Below are positions 1 through 13,900 of a DNA stretch of 64,000 nucleotides, piece by piece (within the stretch, counting starts at the first letter, position 1; each line of letters opens with the position of its first letter). A model generated the notes under the pieces. The model ran no database searches and was not told the origin of the DNA. It saw only the letters and a list, made by a program, of their open reading frames with translations. The stretch comes from Hormiphora californensis (lineage: Eukaryota; Ctenophora; Tentaculata; Cydippida; Pleurobrachiidae): NCBI GenBank assembly GCA_020137815.1, contig CM035361.1:4574415-4638414 (forward strand), written 5' to 3'. The position numbers and the translations under genes were made by a program.

Positions 1-32
1 TCAGTCATTTAAAAACACACAGTATATTAGCT

Positions 33-140
33 AGGAACCGACCGACACAAGTAAACAACGAATCAGAATTCGTTATTTAGGTCACGTGACTGGTTATCAG
101 CCAATCAGGGACCAGTATCTCCAGATTCGGTCGGTTCCTG
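33..140. mobile_element. hAT-type MITE, copy 1
   Basis: About 108 bp with inverted ends AGGAACCGACCG and CGGTCGGTTCCT. It contains two CCAAT boxes and CACGTG. It is intronic, just upstream of exon 257-294. Confidence 0.85.
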
Positions 141-256
141 GTAAATAAGCCCTTACTAAGAGCGTTTTGCACAACTTGAATTTCACACCACTTGATGTGA
201 CCCTCCGGTTTGCCCCTTTTTCAGGGTGTTGATATATATCCTATTTCTCCACTCAG

Positions 257-3200
257 GTCCCAGCCACGATCAGAAGGGAAAAGAGTAGACCGAAGTAAGT
301 GAACCACTTTTCTTTTTTTTCATGACTTCATCGTTCCTATATCTGTGAACCACTTTATGTTGCGAAACGGAGGTATAATATAATATATGTAATACAAAGC
401 CATTATATTATTCTGCTGTGTGAGTGTGTGAAAGAGTAGCAGATGGTGTGAGTCTCACACTGTGAGAAGAATAAAAACTAGCCTGGAGAGAGAAAAAGTG
501 GAATAGCGAGTGAGAGTGGGGCGAGTCTGGAGAGAGAAAAAGTGGAATAGCGAGTGAGAGTGGTGCGAGTCTGGAGAGAGAAAAAGTGGAATAGCGAGTG
601 AGAGTGGTGCGAGTCTGGAGAGAGAAAAAGTGGAATAGCGAGTAAGAGTGGGGCGAGTCTGGAGAGAGAAAAAGTGGAATAGTGAGTGAGAGTGGTGCGA
701 GTCTGGAGAGAGAAAAAGTGGAATAGTGAGTGAGAGTGGTGCGAGTCTGGAGAGAGAAAAAGTGGAATAGTGAGTGAGAGTGGTGCGAGTCTGGAGAGAG
801 AAAAAGTGGAGAGTAGTAGGAGAACCATAAGTGATAAGATCACCGCATATAATATGTTTTATATTTCTGTGTGCGGGTCACTAAAATTTTACTGCACTAC
901 TTTATTCTTCTCCCCCCTCCCCCCTCATTTTACTATTCTTCTCCCCCATTCTACTTCATCTAGCATCTTACTGCTACTTTATTGTCCCCTCCATTCCACC
1001 TCATCTTACTGTTACTTTGTCCCCCCATTCTCCTCCATCACCCAGGCAGACACTTCTCAGCCGATATTCTCAACAACTTTTCCCCGCCTGATTTCCGTCG
1101 GCGATCCTCTACCGCATCATCTCCAGCCGTCACGGACATAAAGCAGCTCCTCTACGGCGGCTTTCAGACGCCCTCTCCACCAAGACCGCCATCCCCTTCA
1201 ATCTCACCATCTCTTTCTCCGCCCAACCTCCCTGATGAGCCGCTGTCAAACTTTTTTATTGAAGAAGGATCTGAAGAAGGTTGTTTCATTTCGGCATTCG
1301 GTTCACCAAAACCCGACAAAGTACCAATTGAGCTTCCTGAAATGACGGTTATAAAACCGAAGCCAAAAGTGAAAGATCCAGAACCCGTGTTAGGGGAAAT
1401 CAAAGTTTTCAGACCGAGACTTTCATCGAAATCGGAGAAATTTCGTCGTAGTCAAGAGAAAATGAAGGAGAGACATGACAGGATGGTTGATGCTTGTGAG
1501 TGTGTGAGCAGACACATGTGTGTGTGATTAGTGTGTGTGATTAGTGTGATTTAGCATTGATGTGTGAACTGTGAGCATTTGCATCTGTATTGTGGGTGTG
1601 AGCATTTAAGGTGTGAGCATTTCAGGTGTGAGCATTTAATGTGTGATTATAAAATGTACGACCAATTCCCAGCTGTGACACACAATATATTTCCAACTTT
1701 CTCTTAGTATGTGATTTATATCCAGCTCCCTCCCCCTCTGACCCCCCGTGTGAGAGAGATAGAGTTGGCTGATTTATCCCCCTCTGCTCTGACCCCGTGT
1801 GAGAGAGAGGTAGAGTTAGCATGACTGCCATGGCTTGTTTTGATAAGCGAGTCCCCTCTACACAACAAAAAACCTGGAGTGTCATATCACATTACTCGAG
1901 TTAGAAAATAAAGGAGCCTGACAAACAAACATTCATTCTAATACTATATCGGGAACCGACCGACACAAGTAAACAAACAATCAGAACTCGTTATTTAGGT
2001 CACGTGAGTATTTCCTGATTCGGTCGGTTCCTGCTATATTACTATTTAGCATGGTGTGAATTTTGATTTTGTGCCCTATTCTCTCTTCCTCAGAACAAGA
2101 CAATATAAGTTCTTCTACAAATAATTTTGAAATAAATAGCCTGAACTAACCCTAACATCTGATTTTAAAACTAACCTCCCCTGCTCTCTCCCAGACAAGG
2201 GTCCTAAGGGGAGTGCACTGTACGGCCAACCAGCGTGGTGGGGAGAGGAGGATGAGCATCATAATCAGGGGATGACACCAATACATACTGCAAGGGTGAG
2301 TGTTGTAGAGATGATTTCAGAAAGGTATTCGATTAAAATTCGGAATTTCAGCGGCCAATTTATTATTCACTCTGTAATTTACAGAATCACCAGAACATCT
2401 TACATTCAGTTAGGAACAATCATAGGACACGCCTCTAGATCATACACTGTATATCCTCTTACAATTTTTAGTGAAGTCAGGAGTCTATATAATTTTTTTC
2501 TCTCTCTCTCTCTCTCTCTCCCTCTCTCTCTCTCTCCCTCTCTCTCTCTCTCTCCCTCTCAAACGACACTCATGTGATAGTGGTTTTTGGTTACAACACA
2601 GCAGCTGCTGCTTGCTGCACAACTCACTCAATGGTATCGTAGTCACCATTTTTCGAGAAATAAAGTAAATTTAATGAGAAAGGTTTGGTTTGGGAATCGT
2701 CAATCGTGGATTTCGGCAATGGAGATGGTGCATTCAAAATGTCATATAATTTCTTGCCTGGCTAGACTGTGTTTTGCGCACCCCGCGAAATGTAAAGGAG
2801 GGTTAGAACATAACAAATAATTTCATGATAAGGCGTGAATAAGTGTAACCTGAATCTCTCAACGGGGTTTGGGTTACACCGAATAATTTTAGGACCTTGA
2901 GATTTATTGGACCTGACTGAACTTCAAGGTCCAAAAGAGAAAATGTTGTTTCCAGAACAGCGCCTCGGTCAACTTCTTAAAACGTCTGTTGGAATGAGTG
3001 TTGAAATAGCAGTATAGCGTTACTTTTCATTGCAACTTGTTCACTTGAGAGAGGGAGAAGAAGCAGAGAGATGGAGAGAAGAGTAGGGAGATAGAGGGTA
3101 GAAGGAGAGAAGAAGCAGAGAGAAGGAGAACGAGAGAGGGAGACAGAGGGTAGAAAGAGAGGAAAAGTAAGGAGAGAAAGAGTATAGAGTCTGAAAAAAG

Positions 3201-3517
3201 AGAGGATGGTATCTTAGTGACAATAGTCGTATGAGGCGGCCTATTATACAGGTATAGGTTTGTTCTTACAGCGATACGAAATAATTATTATAAGTGCACA
3301 TCTTATAATAAAGTCTGTACAGGGTGTCCCATAAATTTGAATTTTAGCTGAAGACAACCCCGGTTCTCTGTATAATTATTCTCTGGCCTCTTTTTATCTC
3401 CAATGTTTAGTTATTGGCCGTACCATATCCTGTTCCAGCAAAGAGTTACAACATTTCAATGGAATTTAGTTTTACGTTGGCCTCTATCTATCTGTATAAC
3501 CCTCTCTCTCCCCCTCT

Positions 3518-3557
<40 letters not shown>

Positions 3558-4226
3558 GTCTCTCTCTCTCTCTCTCTCTAGTCTCTCTCTCTCTCCGACG
3601 GTGCAGGAAGTGCATGGGATCACAGAGTACAATGGATGTACAGAGAGAAATAGCGGCCAATACAACGCTGCCCCTTCTCTCTCTGGCCCCTTCTCAGCCC
3701 CTCTCTCTATCTATCTCTCTCTCTCTCCATTATCATTACATCCCTAACGACAGGTCCAAATCCCCCTATATCTCCATGGCATTACCAAATGAGAACCGAT
3801 TACTGGTATCGCTTGGTGCTTGATGCATCGATACAACTTAAACACTTGAAGTTTTGGGTGTCTATAATAGTGCCACAGGAAATGATATAGATGAGTCTCT
3901 GTGGCTCTGTACTGACAGCTGGTCTCAATATATACCTTCGTCTGTTTTTTGACAAATTAATGATTCTATGACACACGAATGTTTATGAAAAAAAAGGACG
4001 GTGGGGAAGGATGGAGAATGAAAATAACGGTCGTTTTACCCGAGGGAGAATTAAGGGGCCGGGGAAGGGGGGTTAAAGATCGTGGGGGGGGGGGTTAGAG
4101 ATGGACTGTGTGATATTGGCTGGTTATGAGATTGGGAGAGGAAGAGTTGGCGCTACTGGATGCATGTATTATATTGGACACTCCGGCAACGACAGCTGAC
4201 TAGTGACTATTATCATCTTTCTCTTC

Positions 4227-4260
<34 letters not shown>

Positions 4261-4774
4261 CTCTCTTCTCTTCTCTTCGCCTCACTGATGTCTCCTACAC
4301 GGTCACACTCATCGGTACTTCCACGGACCCACGGACCGTGACAATCTCCTCTCTCTCTCTCTCCTCTCTCTCTCTCTCGTCTCTCTCTATCTCTCAAAGA
4401 CGCTCTCCTCTCTCTCCCTCTACATCGCTGACAAGAGAAGTCTCTCGATCTGTTCGCACTGAATCTCTCTTCTGTCTTAGCCCGGGCTCCAATCGCAGCT
4501 CTCTCTTCAGAGATGTAAATTTCTCTCTCTCTCTCGGCCTTAAGTCTTTCCTACCTCTAATTGATCATCGGAGCAAAGTCAGTCTTCTTGTCTGATATGC
4601 CCTGCCTGAGACTTCGATCAAGGTAGGATGGTAACTGCACGTACGTTTTCCTCCTCATCGTCCTCTGCTTATCTCTCTCTGGGCACTCTAGCTCTCTCTC
4701 GCCTCTCTCGCTCCTCTCGCCTCTCTCATCTCTCCTCTCTCTCCCTTTCTCCGTCCCCTCTGCTCCCTCTCTCT

Positions 4775-4820
<46 letters not shown>

Positions 4821-4825
4821 TCTCT

Positions 4826-4909
<84 letters not shown>

Positions 4910-7900
4910 CCTCTTTCTCTCTCTCTCTCTACCTCACAAATGTCCCATTATATAAACTCTGTACACGCTGCACTGCAGGAACATACTGTATCATTATATC
5001 ATTCAAACAGCTTACACTCTCAATATATCTTATCATGCCTTATCATCCACCCCTTATTAATTCAGAGCCTGCATCTAACTAGTTTAGAATCCGTCTCTCA
5101 CTAGTTTAGAAATATCCGTCTCTCACTAGAAATATATCTTAGTAAGTAAGGCTACGATTGGGAATCCTGGGTTTTTCTTCCTACCCTTGAATGAATAATA
5201 CCCATTAAACCGGGCAGTTTCATCCCCTGCCATTCTCTTTTTATGATACCCGGCTGGGGCAATAAACAGTGATTCCCCCTCCCTTTTTTACGGGAGATAC
5301 ACCCTTTATTCCAAGTCCAAATAGTTTTCTGGCAAAAACCCAAAAACATCACATTTTCTACTTCAGAGAACTCCAAAGCACAGTCGATCTACAGAGTTTG
5401 AGGAAGGTCCCACTAGCTACGTTGAGGAATACGTTCAGTCACCAAGACTGAGGGGGGATGTTAACTTTACCAGTACTCCCCGGGCACACGAGTAAGTATT
5501 ATAATGTGGTATAATTAGTTTCAAATCAAATCATATATAGGCCTGTCAAAACGTGTTTCGACCTAGAACTCATTAGAGGCGAGCCAATTCCGGTTGTGCA
5601 TTCTAGGTATAGGCCTCCTGAACATAAAAAACCAAAATGTCAGTCTCAATTATTTGGGGGGATGTTAACTTTACCAGTACTCCCCGGGCACACGAGTAAG
5701 TATGGTTTCACGATATGAATACTGCCGGTTTTTGTAAGTATTTCTCTAGCTCTCTTCTTTCGTGCTTCATGAGAGGGATTTCTCTCGAATATTCCTTACA
5801 GTGTCATGATGAAGTCTGAAAAACTGTGTAGCTACAATGCATTCTTTTTGACAGGGGTTGGAGAGAAAAAAAAGGGTGAGAAAAAGAGATGCCTGATATA
5901 AATGCGCCGGGTTCATGAGAGAGGAGGCGGGTCACAGTAAAAGAGGGATCTCCCCTAAAAACACACGTGTTTGTATTACACGTGTTTCCGTTCTAGACAG
6001 CTGCACATGTGAATGGCGGTAGAATTTTACTACAACGTGCTGTTATAGCGGTGATAGTTCTCTTTCTCTCTGTGGGGAAGTAGACAGAGAGCTGGGGAGG
6101 TCAGAAAATGAAGGGGTTTGTTATTTTGTAACCCTCCTTATTTGTCGTGGTGAAAGAGAGGGTCGAAAGAAAGGCAGGAAGGAGGAATGTAATAAAATAT
6201 AGAAAAGTAAACACGACTAAAGAGTGTTAGTTCGAGCGATGGTGCATGTTTGGTAGGAAACCAATAACACCTAGAAGATCACGTTAAAACAGGTCGTTAG
6301 TCTGGTGACTTGTTTAGTGAAATGAAACAGATCCGTTTTGTTCCATTCCAGAACAACTCAGAACCCCCCCCCCCCCCCATGATTCACCACGAGTAACCTC
6401 CCCATCCCCCAACCATGATTCGCAAGATTCTAACCTGCATCCTCCCCCAGCCCAACCCCCAGCCCCATGATTCACCAGGACATATATCATTTAACCACCC
6501 CCTCCCCCTGGGGCCAGGATCTATCATCTAACCCTCCCCCTCCCCCAGGACATACCATCACCCCAGTGGACCTGCCCGACCTCCCTCCGATTACAGGGGT
6601 TCAGAGTATAACATCGCAGCATCACCCCGGGGCGACCCACATCGGACCTACGATTATCCTCCCTCCAGGTAACGAGTTAGGAAAACATCTGGCACTAGTA
6701 TTTTATGATTTTACCTACTCAGTACAAAGCTTCCTACGAAATTATTTTCATCTTTTTTTGTTGCAAAAAGGAGGAATAAGATTTGTTTTTAACCATGTCT
6801 TTTCCCAGTGTGGGAGTACCAAGTGATAGGGGTGGTGGAGAGAGATCCTACCAGCGTGACAGGTGAGACTGCCCCCTCAAAAACACAACCCCGTGCCCCA
6901 CAGTGTTGTTGTTTTTGTTAAAATTACTGCCGGCACATATCCTACTTGATTGGTCTTAGTTTTCAATCTTTGTATCCCCTAATTGGATCTTAATTGCCTC
7001 TAGTATGTACCCTATCATCACGTCCCTTTAATTGGGGCTGCATGCCAGTATATCGTTTAGCACACTTTCTGTGAGACAGAGAGAACTGTGAGAACATCTT
7101 TTCCACTTTCTGTGTGAGAACTAAGAGAACTGAAAGAACATCTTTTGTATTTGATGGCGTCTCCTCAAACTTTAGAGTGGAGAGAACATCTTTTGAGTGT
7201 AAAGAGTTAGAGAATAGAAGCAGATGTTGAAAGGCGAGAGAAAAATTAGAGAAAGATTAGAGCGCATTTCCTCTTCATCCGCATAATTAACCCCCGGCGT
7301 GTCTGTCTTAGATAGAGCATTGGCAAAACAGTTGTATCCGTGTGTCAGTTTGTCTGTAAATGTATTTGTAGAATGTCAGAATTACCAGTAAAAGCAGTGA
7401 GCACCTGTCATTTCAGTGTAACATTTACTATGATTTCACTGCCCCACATTTCATTATCTACAGCACTATGATTGTGTGATTTGAGTGTGAGATTACTGGG
7501 GAATAATTGATTAAAAGCACCTAGTTAGCACACGCACACAGTTCACACTGTGGTGTGAATATAATGTGTGATAACTGATACCCCCTGGGTGATGTGATTA
7601 TAAGCAAGTTACACAGCTCACACCGTGGTGTGAACATGTTTGATACCCCCTGGGAGATGTGATGTGATTATAAGCAAGTTACATACCGCGTGGCCCAAAT
7701 TAAAGGGAGGGTACGTTGGCCTTCTTTTCACCCAGAAGTTTAATTTCAATCACTCTGATATTTTGACACAATGTCTGCATGGGTACTCATTCGAGGAATC
7801 CGAAGTTTCAAATCATCAAAATTGAAAGTTCATTAATGAACTCAATTTTTCGTTTTTCGGGTTTTTTGAGGTTTTCTCTTGATTAAATTCGATTTTATTA

Positions 7901-10900
7901 TTTTAAAAACCGCCATACAATAGAGCAATTATCAACAAATGGCAATCTGCATTTTTGTTAAAATTGAATCAAGTTTAGTGGGTGAAATAAGTTATTTAAA
8001 GATGATATTTTTTACCAAACATCGATTTTGACCTGTTTTGACCAGAAATCGGTAAATTCAGGCGCTAAAAATGTGTACGGCCACTGCACTTGATCAATTT
8101 TGATGTTAGCCGGAATTTAAGCTCTCTATCTTAAAATTCATTTTTCCGACTGGAATGAATCCTGAATGAACTTGAAAACAGGAATGCTTTTTGGAACCGG
8201 AATTTCACAGTTGCCTTCGGGTATCGATTTCCTTTCAAACGCGACTAATTTGAGCTCAATTGGACCACCACAAGAGACACAGTGTCTAGTTATCTAACCC
8301 TAGGTTTGGTCATCTGACACCTAATGAGACGATAGCGTCATTACTAAGTGCCAATAAGCAGGTGTAACGGTTGAGTATCACGTATCACGTCTGCTAATGA
8401 GGATGGTCTACCGATACAGCATCCGTTAAAATGTAAGCTCTCTTGCTAACACGTCATAATTTGATGGGGATCACATGACTTACCCTAGGCTTAGAAAACG
8501 GATCACTGTGATTCTTGTGGTGATCCAATTAAGCTCAAACTGGTCCCATTCGAAAGGAAATCGATAGCCAAACAAATTTGTGAAACTTTGGTACCGAAAT
8601 ATGGTCCCATATTGGTGTTCATGCAATGTTCATTCGGTCGAAAAAAATGAACTTTTTTCCAGAGGGCTGAAACTTCGGATTCCTCGAATGAGTAACCATG
8701 CAGACATTGTGTCAAAATATCAGAGTGATTGAAATTAAACTTCTGGGTGAAAAGAAGGCCAACGTACCCTCCCTTTAATTTGGGCCACGCGGTAGTTCAC
8801 ACCGTGGTGTGATGTGATTATAAGCAAGTTACATAGTTCACACCGTGGTGTGAACATGTTTGATACTGCAGTGTGAAGGTGCGAGGTGTGAAGAAGTGTC
8901 GACGTGAGAGAGTAAGGGAAGCAGTGAAGAGAGGAACATGCCTTAGAAAGGCCATCACCAGGTGACCAATACTATGGGATGTTGTGATGATTCACAATTA
9001 TTAGACCCTTTGGGCTGTGACGTTCACATCACTTGAAATTGTTTCAAACTATTGATCATAAGAATTGTAGAGTGTACTGTGTGACAAGTGTATTGTGTAC
9101 TGTGTGAGACTGTGCAGTACCTAATCAACGTACACGGATTGTATAATATTAGCTCTCTAAACCCTAGTGACTATTGAGTGTGTGCTATAAGTCTCACTGC
9201 CCATATATGGGTTTAAGGGTACACCTCGGCAAAATTTTTGTCGAGTGCCCGCTTAGCTCTCCATATGGGGTTGTAGGGCATACCAAGCCGACCTCAAATA
9301 TGCAATTTTAGCCCTTAACTCGAATTCATATTTTTGCTACAGCCCCTCAAAGTTTGACCCTAAAAACCGGTTTTTAAGGTCCCTAAATTTTATTTTCAAG
9401 GCTAGAAAGCTGAAAATTTAGGGATTCATAGAGGATACCAAGGTGTATAGCTCAAACAGAAATTTTTTGAAATGGAGCTCAATTTTTTGTCTGAGACTAT
9501 TTTACTTTTTTTGACTTTGAGGCCATATTTGGACATGTTCCTATGGATCGTTAAGGCTAAAAATTGGATATTTGGTGCTCCTAACAATTGTCAAAGTAGC
9601 CACAAATTTTCAGGAGGTCCGAATTTGAAATGTGGCCTACAGGTTTCTTTTTGTAAAGCACATATTTTAGGAAAACTTAAAATGGCTATATCTCAAAAAC
9701 GGTAGGTCCTAGCGATCTAATTTTGTGCTAAATCGATTCAGCGGGTCCGATTTTGGGGGGGTCGTCTCTTAGACATTTTGCTCTAAGTCTAACCGTTTTT
9801 TCAGAAATCGTATTTTAAGGTTTGTACATGTTTAGCAGAAATGCTTCTAGCTAGAGCTAATCTTACCTATTTCTGCTAAACATGTTCAAATCTTAAAATA
9901 CGATTTCTGAAAAAACGGTTAGACTTAGAGCAAAATGTCTAAGAGACGACCCCCCCAAAATCGGACCCGCTGAATCGATTTAGCACAAAATTAGATCGCT
10001 AGGACCTACCGTTTTTGAGATATAGCCATTTTAAGTTTTCCTAAAATATGTGCTTTACAAAAAGAAACCTGTAGGCCATATTTCAAATTCGGACCTCCTG
10101 AAAATTTGTGGCTACTTTGACAATTGTTAGGAGCACCAAATATCCAATTTTTAGCCTTAACGATCCATAGGAACATGTCCAAATATGGCCTCAAAGTCAA
10201 AAAAAGTAAAATAGTCTCAGACAAAAAATTGAGCTCCATTTCAAAAAATTTCTGTTTGAGCTATACACCTTGGTATCCTCTATGAATCCCTAAATTTTCA
10301 GCTTTCTAGCCTTGAAAATAAAATTTAGGGACCTTAAAAACCGGTTTTTAGGGTCAAACTTTGAGGGGCTGTAGCAAAAATATGAATTCGAGTTAAGGGC
10401 TAAAATTGCATATTTGAGGTCGGCTTGGTATGCCCTACAACCCCATATGGAGAGCTAAGCGGGCACTCGACAAAAATTTTGCCGAGGTGTACCCTTAATA
10501 CTGCCCATATATGGGTTTAAACTTTAATACTGCCCATATATGGGTTTAAGTAAGTACAGGTTGATGTAAAAACAAGTGTGTTGTACTTAGTTGGCTTCAA
10601 AACATTGGCAGCAATAGAGGAAAGAGATCGCATTATATGTTTTGTAGTGTATACAGAGAGACAGACAGAGTGAGCACTGAGCGTGAGGGGAGAGAGAGGG
10701 AGAGAGCTTGAGATAGATAGAGAGAGGGAGAGAGAGGGAGAGAGAGAGTGAGAGAAATACACTATTGTTATAGTGAGCTTGGGAGCAGGTCAGTAAAACC
10801 AATAAATCCACACTTTGACGTGTCATATGGTTGCTTCTCCTGGCGACAATTCAATATACATCTGTCCCACAAATTTTATCCTAGGACCTAGATTAGACTT

Positions 10901-13900
10901 AAATCCCTTCCCACCCCTTATTATTTTCTATATAATTACTTAACAGTTGACTTGTACCTTCCAACAAAAACAAAATAACAATTTTAGGAGTTATAACGAT
11001 GGAGCTAGCAGTACACAAAGGTGGTCTGGTGCATTCGATGAGGATCGATACAGCGAGAGATCTTACGATAGATTTACTGATAGGTATGCATACTCAATTA
11101 TTGAAAAGTTTGTCAAAATTTGTGGTTAAATTTCAACTTTTTTAGTAAACCCATCGGCCAATAATTTGATTATTCTTCCCGCAAGGTCATACCAAAGGCG
11201 CCGTTCAACGTCACCAGCAGAGGAAAGCAGGAGACCACGACCCCCTCCACCGGTACGAATTAATGCCGGTCTTATCTTTTTGGAACACCCTGTACAGACC
11301 TTTAACAAATTACAAAGTCTCAACTCACACGAGTCTGACTAGTTAGAATTAAACTACCGTTCAACATGATTCACATGTCCATTGCACAATCACTGCAGTA
11401 CCATTAAACCCACTCAGAGTGACCTCATCCATATAGAGGGGTGTTAAGTCGAACACGTCACTGCTCGGAAAATTGTTGTAGTCCAAAAGTGAGATTCAGA
11501 GTCCCCAAAACAAGGTTCGGGTTTGGTGGCGCGCGCGACATGATGAAAAGTGGTAAAGTTGGGGTTGTGAGCAGTAGCGGAGTGCGCGTGACTCATTGAC
11601 AGTAGAGGGAGACTGTGCAATTCATACCTGCAGCAGCTGCATGGGTCCGAACTCCCATTGGATTTAGAACGAGGAGATCAAACTCATATCAAAAGAGTAA
11701 ACAATTACTTAGCTCTCAATTAACCCAAAAATCCCCCCGTTTCAGCGTCACGAGGAACCTCCAGCTCCACCAGCAAAACCGGGCATGGCTTTCCAGATAA
11801 CGTTTGATGAACCAAAGGTTGATTCTCCTCGGAGACCAGGAAAAAAGAAGCGAAGTTCACCACCAAAAGCGTCCACACCTGTTGACTCAAATAGGTAACA
11901 CGCCTCTTTATATTCTGCCGTTTCATTTTGTAGGTTTATCTCCATTATGGTTGAGTTATCTTTGATTCCGAAACTTCTCAAACCTGCTAATTTTTTTCAG
12001 GGTGACCGAGCCTGTAGAAAAACGAAACGGGTGTGATAAAGAGTCAGACAGGGGTTCCGACAAACAGTCGGATAAACAGTCAGACAGAGGATCAGATAAG
12101 CAATCAAATGGGGGATCCGATAGAGGGTCAGACAAGCAGTCAGACAAACTCTCGGACAAACTCTCGGACAAACTCTCTGATAAAATGTCAGATTCACAAG
12201 TGAAAATAATTGAGGATTATGAGTTACCAGACGAGGTAACATAACTTAGTTAGATTGGTTACCCTTTCGTTAGCACTTGGTTACCATAGTTACCCTGTTG
12301 GTTAGCATTATGGTTGCTATGGTAACTCCACATATTTTCTACACATTTTCTCTCACTAGCAGCTACTGGGATTTCCCTTAACAAAAATAAAGCGAATTGA
12401 AAGGGTAAAAAAATGCGCTAGTATCAGTTTTGACTTGGCTATTTTTCATCAATTTACAGTTTAACTTTTCTCTGTTGCTAATAAAAATGGAGTGTGAGAG
12501 GGAGAGAAAATGAGGGAGAGCTGAAGAGAGGGATTGAGAGATGTGTTAGTGGTAAATTCTAAACCGACCACTTTTTTTAGCTATTTGCCCCGTGTTCCCG
12601 TTTATATTTTCATTGACACAGCACCAATCATGTACACCAGTCTAAGATTCTAACATTTAACACTTTTATACATTTCTCTAACTGTTAGGGAAATGTATGA
12701 AAATGTTTAATGTTAGATAACACGACATTCGAACACTTTTATACATTTCTTTAACAAACATTTCGATCAGGTTGTACTGAATGGTGTCACCAAGAATCAT
12801 GAGAAGGATCATGAGGTAGAAAGTCCTGCTGCATCTGAGAAATCGTAAGTTTATCTTAATCAGGAACCGACCGAAACAAGTAAACAACCAATCAGAACTC
12901 GTTATTTAGGTCACGTGACTGGTTATCAGCCAATCAGGGACCAGTATTTCCTGATTGGGTCGGTTCCTGATCTTAATCAGCTCCTATTGATTTTAACTTG
13001 AGTACTCAGTAATTGCTGAGAAGTTACAAATTTAAAGTTCTAACTAAATACATCTCCATCTTTAATTTGAAGAACACGGTTTAAAGTTTTATTACACTTA
13101 GTTGTTATGTTCTAACCCTCCTTTACGGGGCGCGCGAAACAGAGTCTAGCTAGGCAAACACACAGTAACAACAAGTACAGTAACCAATTTAAAATTTTAA
13201 CTAACTAAATCTATTTCCCAGAGAGGAGAGTGACTTTTTATACCCCCGGACCCCCCCCTCTGGCCTTAATATATATATATAACTAACTAAATCTATTTCC
13301 CAGAGAGGAGCTGTCGATGGAGGATCCAGCTGTAAAAAAAGAGCTGACACAATGGGCAAATTCCCTGCTGAGGAGAAAGGATTATGTCCCCGTGTTTTCC
13401 ATCCATGACGCCTTGAAAGATGGCAGAACCCTGGGACAACTTCTCCATTGTATAAGTAGGTGGCAATTATATCTCCTATCCGCTCGAGAGGATAGCTGTC
13501 AATTATGAGTTGATATCAGGAACCGACCGAATCAGGAAATACTGGTCCCTGATTGGCGGATAACCAGTCATGTGACCTAAATAACGAGCTCTGATTGGTT
13601 GTTTACTTGTTTCGGTCGGTTCATAGTTGATATCTTCACATAATAATATAAAGTAAGTAGAAATAATGATTTGATTCGAAACAGCCAAACTCAACATCTC
13701 TCGGGCCTCCAAATCCTAAACTTACCCCATTTTAGCTGATCTCTAGCAACTAGAAAATAACACCCCATCTTCAATCTCCAGCCGATGAGAAAGTATCGGA
13801 CCTGAATAAGGACCCCCGAATGAGGGTGGAGATATTGCCCAACATTGACAAGTGCCTACAATTCTCCAAGGTAATGACATTTCCATATAAGGCTCTGTCC

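Noticed and set aside
478-843. 121-codon frame on the minus strand
   Set aside because: Produced by the 44-bp minisatellite.
4203-5104. Ser/Leu-rich frames of 130 and 158 codons
   Set aside because: Generated by CT microsatellites.
9472-10239. Two 77-codon frames, one per strand
   Set aside because: They are the two arms of the 1.28-kb palindrome; no codon bias or domain.
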